Shown here piece by piece: positions 37,866-41,493 of a DNA stretch of 41,493 nucleotides. Position numbers and translations under genes: made by a program. Position 1 is the first letter of the stretch. Each line of letters starts with the position of its first letter. The DNA is from Thermoproteota archaeon (GTDB lineage Archaea > Korarchaeota > Korarchaeia > Korarchaeales > Korarchaeaceae), in contig JARZZM010000011.1 of NCBI GenBank assembly GCA_030130125.1, positions 1-41,493 of the forward strand, in the 5' to 3' direction. The notes beneath the pieces were generated by a model. The model saw only the letters and a list, made by a program, of their open reading frames with translations, ran no database searches and was not told where the DNA came from.

Positions 37866-38866
37866 GGCTCGACACCTCCCAGGTACATCTTCAGTTCCAC
37901 CAGATCCCTCATCAGGGCAGCGGCGGTTTCCCTCCCGCCCGCTCCCTTGCCTATCAAGGTGTGCCTCCCGGATATCTCTGCGATGAAAGAGACGGCATTT
38001 AGGGCACCTGGAACCACCAGCGGATCCCTCCTATCGATCTCCTCCGGTTGGACCCTGAGGCCAGATTCATCGGCTGTGGCTATCAACCTGACGGTCTTTC
38101 CTCTGGAGAGCATATCCTCCGTTATCTCCACATCCCTGATGCCACGGACGGACACATCCTTCAACGTCACGCCTAGATCCATGGCCCAGTTCGAGAGTAT
38201 AACTAGTTTGGCGGCGGAATCCCACCCATCCACATCGTTACTCGGATCTGCCTCGGCGTATCCCTTCTCTTGAGCCTCTCTCAGCGCCTCTCGGAACGAT
38301 ATTCCGTCCTCCATCCGGTTGAGTATGTAGTTCGTGGTTCCGTTGATCACTCCCCTTATCGATACTATCTTCTCACCGGACAGGCACTTCCCAACGAATC
38401 TGAGGAAGGGCGTACCTCCCCCAACCGTCCCGCTGAAGAGAAGTCTGAGACCCTTGTGTTGAAACATCTCCACTAGTGCGGGCATTTCTAGGGCTAGAGG
38501 GCCCTTGTTTGCTGTTATAACGTGTTTATCGGTCTGCAGTGCCGCCCTGAGGTGTGAGATCCCTGGTTCTCCTGTCCTGAAGTTGGATGGTGTGACATCG
38601 ATGACGACCTCCGCTTCCACCTCCCTCACCAAGTCCATACCTCGAACCTCATAGGGAAAGCCGTGCAGAGTTCCTTTGGACCTCTTATGATTCAAGAGCC
38701 TCCGCACATCCAACCCCCTAGGATTGTATACCATCGACTTGGAGTCCGCCGCTGCCACCACCATAGGATGGAGGCCGTATTTCCGGTAGAGATCCGCCTT
38801 TTCAAGCTCAAGCAGCTCTAAGAATGCTTGTCCCACGACTCCCATACCCATCAGGATTATACGCAT
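37856..38866 (-). CDS. hom: Homoserine dehydrogenase
   Basis: A 336-residue monofunctional homoserine dehydrogenase without the C-terminal ACT domain. The NAD(P)-binding loop reads MGMGVVGQAF at the start. The catalytic domain shows TANKGPLA, GTVGGGTP, GVINGTTNYIL and EAQEKGYAEADPSNDVDGWDSAAKL, the aspartate-semialdehyde site with its Lys and Glu/Asp residues. The frame is open to 38950, but ATG 38866 has GGAAGAG before it and starts exactly at the Rossmann strand, so I use it. It is the first gene of the hom-lysC operon, with a TATA-like box at 38901-38910. Confidence 0.95.
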   Translation of the reverse strand: MRIILMGMGVVGQAFLELLELEKADLYRKYGLHPMVVAAADSKSMVYNPRGLDVRRLLNHKRSKGTLHGFPYEVRGMDLVREVEAEVVIDVTPSNFRTGEPGISHLRAALQTDKHVITANKGPLALEMPALVEMFQHKGLRLLFSGTVGGGTPFLRFVGKCLSGEKIVSIRGVINGTTNYILNRMEDGISFREALREAQEKGYAEADPSNDVDGWDSAAKLVILSNWAMDLGVTLKDVSVRGIRDVEITEDMLSRGKTVRLIATADESGLRVQPEEIDRRDPLVVPGALNAVSFIAEISGRHTLIGKGAGGRETAAALMRDLVELKMYLGGVEPCS

Positions 38867-38900
38867 CTCTTCCACACGAGGAAGCATACAAAAAGTTTGA

Positions 38901-38910
38901 CTGTATATAG
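38901..38910 (-). promoter_or_regulatory. TATA-like box of the hom-lysC operon
   Basis: CTATATACAG on the minus strand predicts transcription near 38880 and a 14-nt leader with GGAAGAG. Confidence 0.5.
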
Positions 38911-38967
38911 GCCTTTGTCCATGAGGACGCTTAGGAACCGTGACGACCATTCCACTGGGGAAAAAGA

Positions 38968-38975
38968 GATATATG
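38968..38975 (+). promoter_or_regulatory. TATA-like box of tatA
   Basis: GATATATG after a purine-rich AAAAAGA (BRE-like) predicts transcription near 38998, about 20 nt before the tatA ATG. Confidence 0.5.
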
Positions 38976-39017
38976 TGTCATGTGGGGTATGGTTCGGGTG
39001 ATGCTTTGCTCTCTGGA

Positions 39018-39344
39018 ATGGCGGGCTTGACCCTTAAGCTAATGCAGTTCGGGCCGATAGGGTGGACTGAGCTCCTGATAATAATAGTGATCGCTCTACT
39101 TCTCTTCGGGCCCAGAAGGCTCCCGGAGCTGGCTAGATCCATGGGAGAGGCCATAAACGAATTCAGGAAGGCCAGCAGCGGAGTGACCTCCAAGGAGGAG
39201 AAGGAGGAGAAGACCAAGAAGAGCAGCAGTGAGATCAGAGAGCTTGCCTTGAGCCTAGGGATAGAAGTAGCTGGCAAGACTGACGAGGAGCTAATGGAGG
39301 AGATAAAGGCCCTAGCAGCTAAGAAGAAGGGGTCGGAGGAGTAA
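39018..39344 (+). CDS. tatA: Twin-arginine translocase TatA
   Basis: A 108-residue TatA. After a short N-terminus the transmembrane helix ELLIIIVIALLLF is followed by the FGPRRLPELARSMGEAI hinge and amphipathic helix, and a charged Lys/Glu/Ser-rich tail. TatA forms the pore-like assembly that moves folded proteins across the membrane. ATG 39018 is the first in-frame start after the predicted transcript start; ATG 39042 (MQFGPIGWTEL) would give a more typical short N-terminus and is a real alternative. It faces tatC, which is convergent 35 nt away. Confidence 0.92.
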   Translation: MAGLTLKLMQFGPIGWTELLIIIVIALLLFGPRRLPELARSMGEAINEFRKASSGVTSKEEKEEKTKKSSSEIRELALSLGIEVAGKTDEELMEEIKALAAKKKGSEE

Positions 39345-39379
39345 CCCCTCATCCACCTTTTCGCTGCATTTCTCAACTT

Positions 39380-40195
39380 TCAGCTTTTCCTGTGCATTTT
39401 CTTGGCCAGTAGATAGGAGAGCACGTATAGCGCTAGGAACGGGATAGCCAGCGCTATCATGGAGACTGGGGTGGGATCTGGAGTTATTACGGCGGTCACA
39501 ACCATTATCACGAACACCACGTACCTCCAGTTCTTCTTCAGGGTGTCTGGGGTTATTATGTCCAAGTAAGATGCCAAGGCGACCACTAGAGGGAAGGTAA
39601 ACGATAGCCCGGTAGTGAGCATCCCCACTATGGCGAATGAGTAGAATTCCTTGACGGAGAATATGAGCTTAACCCCGCCCAAGAGGTAAAGCCAAGAGAG
39701 GAAGAAGAACGTCAATGGGAGGATGACGAAATACGCGTACACGACACCCAAAGCGAACAGCAGGAAGAAGAGGAGTGAAAACGGAACGAGCACCTTCTTT
39801 TCTCTCTCTTCGAGGGCCGGCTCCAAGTACTCGTATATCTGCTTAGCCACGTAAGGAGATGCCATAACTAAACCCATCAGGAGGGAGAGCTGGAGAATTA
39901 CCTCTATGGAATCAAGCCAGCTATGGGCTATGAGTTCAACAGGAAGCTCCTTTATACCGAAAAAGGAGGCTATAGGCTCCACTACTGGGTTATGGACGTT
40001 GGTGAGATCCTCCTGCATTTTCTTCATTACGTAGAACACTAGAGGAGTGTACCCATCCCACTTCCACTCCACCAGCTGAGAGGGGATAACGACTACGATA
40101 CCCGAGGTTACTATGAGGGCTATTAACACCCTCCTCAATCTCTCAAGCAGCTCGATGATGTGTTCCTGCAGCGGCGCCTCCTTATCCTCCGCCAA
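39380..40195 (-). CDS. tatC: Twin-arginine translocase TatC
   Basis: A 271-residue TatC, the receptor for twin-arginine signal peptides. The N-terminus has the conserved HIIELLERLRRVL segment where the signal binding glutamate lies. Six transmembrane helices follow, with FALGVVYAYFVILPL, the Pro-rich SFTFPLVVALA region and ITPDPTPVSMIALAIP near the end. The periplasmic loop between helices 1 and 2 is long (about 60 residues), as in many archaeal TatC. TTG 40195 has GGAGG seven nt upstream, so it is the start. Unlike bacterial operons, tatA lies convergently on the other strand. Confidence 0.95.
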   Translation of the reverse strand: MAEDKEAPLQEHIIELLERLRRVLIALIVTSGIVVVIPSQLVEWKWDGYTPLVFYVMKKMQEDLTNVHNPVVEPIASFFGIKELPVELIAHSWLDSIEVILQLSLLMGLVMASPYVAKQIYEYLEPALEEREKKVLVPFSLLFFLLFALGVVYAYFVILPLTFFFLSWLYLLGGVKLIFSVKEFYSFAIVGMLTTGLSFTFPLVVALASYLDIITPDTLKKNWRYVVFVIMVVTAVITPDPTPVSMIALAIPFLALYVLSYLLAKKMHRKS

Positions 40196-40225
40196 AGTGC
40201 ATCCTCCCGGATGTGGGCGAAAGCT

Positions 40226-40234
40226 AATTTATAG
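40226..40234. promoter_or_regulatory. Shared divergent TATA-like block, tatC and moeA
   Basis: AATTTATAG is centred 25 nt before the moeA ATG (40255), ideal for a leaderless transcript, and 35 nt from the tatC TTG on the minus strand. Confidence 0.55.
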
Positions 40235-40254
40235 ATTACACACCCTTCCCCCCG

Positions 40255-41493
40255 ATGACCCGCATCTTCAAGAGGCTAACTCCCGTGGGGCAGGCGCTTG
40301 CTACCTATCTAAACTACCTTCACCCAACCTCACCCGAGGAGGTCGCTCTGAATGAGGCAGGGAATCGGGTTCTAGCAGAAGATGTGATCTCTCCCATTGA
40401 CATTCCCCCCTTCCATAGGGCCGCTTTCGATGGATACGCGGTCAGATCATCCGACACTTTCGGCGCGACGGCATCCAATCCGGTTGTGCTGAAGGTTGTT
40501 GGGAGGCTCGGGCCCGGAGACGAGTCGGAAGTGAGTATAAGAGAGGGAGAGGCAGTGGAAATAGCCACTGGCTCGTACCTACCTAATGGGGCTGATGCCG
40601 TAGTACCGCTTGAGTTCTCGAAGGGATCGGGGGATCATGTCGAGATAATAAGGCAGGTTCCCCCCGGTGCGAACGTCGACAGGAAGGGCAGCGATGTGTC
40701 GAGGGGAGATACCGTTCTGAGGAGGGGCACGGTCATAGGTCCGTTCGAGATGCTCCTCTTGGCCTCCCTGAACATTACCGAAGTGAGGGTGTTCAAGAAG
40801 CCCACGGTCTCGATAATCAGTACGGGAAGCGAGCTTGTGGAGCTTGGATCCCCTCTCGGTAAGGGTAGAATAGTCAACTCCAACAGGTATGCCCTAGAGT
40901 CTATGATCTCGGATCTAGCCGTTCCTCGATACTTGGGTATAGCTAAGGACGATGAAGGGGAGCTAAGGGAAATGGTAGAGAGGGGAATGGATGGAGATCT
41001 AATAGTCACGATAGCCGGTACAAGCGTCGGAGAGAGGGATCTAGTCCCCAAGATCGTGGGGTCCTTGGGTGGGGAGATAGTGTTCCACGGATTGAGCATA
41101 ATGCCGGGAAAGCCCACTCTCCTAGCTATGATCGACGGAACCCCGTTGGTAGGGCTTCCGGGGAGCCCTGTTGCGGCCATGGTCGCGGCCATGGAGGTGC
41201 TCCTCCCGGTATTGGCGAGGCTTTCAGGTGTGGAAGGGGTTCTCCAGTGGCCGAGGGTTAGGGCTCGTCTGGACAGGAGGATAGCTTCGAGACCTGGCGT
41301 CAGACATTACGTGAGGGTCAAGCTCAGGCGGGAGAGTGATGCCTTACTAGCTACGCCCGTGAGGGTCGGTGGCTCGGGAATAATTTCCTCGCTTACCCAA
41401 GCCGATGGATTCGTGGTGGTCCCAGAGGATGTGGAGGGATATGAGGCTGGCAGTGAGGTTGATGTGCTCGTTTACAGGAGGTGGCTCAAGTTA
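40255..41493 (+). CDS. moeA: Molybdopterin molybdenumtransferase MoeA, 3' end cut by window
   Basis: The frame is open from ATG 40255 to the window end (413 codons, no stop yet). The protein has the MoeA order: an N-terminal helix and domain I/II (PPFHRAAFDGYAV, EIATGSYLP), the MPT-binding domain with STGSELVELG (about 195-205), TIAGTSVGERD and IMPGKPTLLAMI, then GLPGSPVAAMV and domain IV. MoeA inserts Mo or W into adenylated molybdopterin. Usual length is about 400, so the stop is close to the window edge, unless it is one of the archaeal MoeA-PBP fusions, which need 200 more residues. Together with MoaD and the AOR enzyme, it places pterin cofactor metabolism here. Confidence 0.93.
   Translation, partial: MTRIFKRLTPVGQALATYLNYLHPTSPEEVALNEAGNRVLAEDVISPIDIPPFHRAAFDGYAVRSSDTFGATASNPVVLKVVGRLGPGDESEVSIREGEAVEIATGSYLPNGADAVVPLEFSKGSGDHVEIIRQVPPGANVDRKGSDVSRGDTVLRRGTVIGPFEMLLLASLNITEVRVFKKPTVSIISTGSELVELGSPLGKGRIVNSNRYALESMISDLAVPRYLGIAKDDEGELREMVERGMDGDLIVTIAGTSVGERDLVPKIVGSLGGEIVFHGLSIMPGKPTLLAMIDGTPLVGLPGSPVAAMVAAMEVLLPVLARLSGVEGVLQWPRVRARLDRRIASRPGVRHYVRVKLRRESDALLATPVRVGGSGIISSLTQADGFVVVPEDVEGYEAGSEVDVLVYRRWLKL

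Noticed and set aside
37728-38273. Plus-strand ORF of 181 codons and similar frames opposite lysC
   Set aside because: They are antisense to hom and lysC, both with complete catalytic motifs.
40635-41192. Minus-strand ORF of 185 codons near the window end
   Set aside because: It is antisense to moeA, which has all family motifs on the plus strand.
1-41493. CRISPR arrays, insertion sequences or prophage genes
   Set aside because: No regularly spaced repeats, transposase or integrase motifs, or phage structural genes were seen.

Overview
The window is a dense stretch of archaeal chromosome with about 41 protein genes, one tRNA and very little non-coding sequence. The archaeal assignment rests on a NurA-HerA-Mre11-Rad50 operon, archaeal-type S-adenosylmethionine synthetase, an aCPSF2-type beta-CASP nuclease, archaeal Ard1-like acetyltransferase, a stand-alone ATP-cone protein, an aldehyde:ferredoxin oxidoreductase family enzyme, and TATA boxes about 26 nt upstream of many start codons. 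AGG/AGA-rich Arg codons, many charged residues and five radical SAM enzymes suggest an anaerobic thermophile. A Korarchaeota or other Thermoproteota relative is my best guess, but this is inference without a database search. No phage, IS element or CRISPR array was seen, so this looks like core genome.

Layout. 1-3833: a truncated S2P-like protease diverging from an Ard1-like acetyltransferase, a cysteine-less TusA-like protein, S-adenosylhomocysteine hydrolase, a radical SAM protein and a MIP18/SufT-like protein. 3836-8088: aCPSF2 nuclease (minus), a CsaA-like tRNA-binding protein (plus), then on the minus strand a PspA-like protein with a membrane-anchored winged-helix protein, and the alpha subunit of an ADP-forming acyl-CoA synthetase. 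8148-18335: a six-gene plus-strand cluster, nurA, herA, mre11, rad50, an Hsp20-like gene and a 1021-residue SF2 helicase. 18329-19531: S-adenosylmethionine synthetase (minus).

19532-19932 is the only large gap. It holds a GC-rich foldable segment (candidate RNA) and an AT-rich promoter region. 19933-22425: a compact operon of a SPASM radical SAM enzyme, an HTH regulator, a methyltransferase and an isochorismatase-like hydrolase. 22429-28506 (minus): a four-PKD surface protein, citrate synthase, an Mrp/NBP35 ATPase, and a protein kinase with an FHA-like tail overlapping a membrane FHA protein. 28573-34149: a B12-binding radical SAM protein, a pair of radical SAM proteins resembling archaeal lipoyl synthase LipS1/LipS2, and an AOR-family enzyme with a MoaD-like protein. 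34150-41493: a PHP phosphoesterase, a SecB-like candidate, an ATP-cone protein, an inositol monophosphatase/FBPase with no standard start codon, tRNA-Thr(TGT), aspartokinase and homoserine dehydrogenase, TatA and TatC, and a MoeA gene cut by the window end.

Functional links: SAM synthesis, SAM-using enzymes and SAH recycling all occur here. The AOR enzyme, MoaD and MoeA belong to tungsto/molybdopterin metabolism. TatA/TatC could export folded cofactor proteins. The resection operon is the largest coherent unit. Several divergent gene pairs appear to share one central AT-rich block as a two-way core promoter, with leaderless or nearly leaderless starts. TTG starts are common (about 11 genes).
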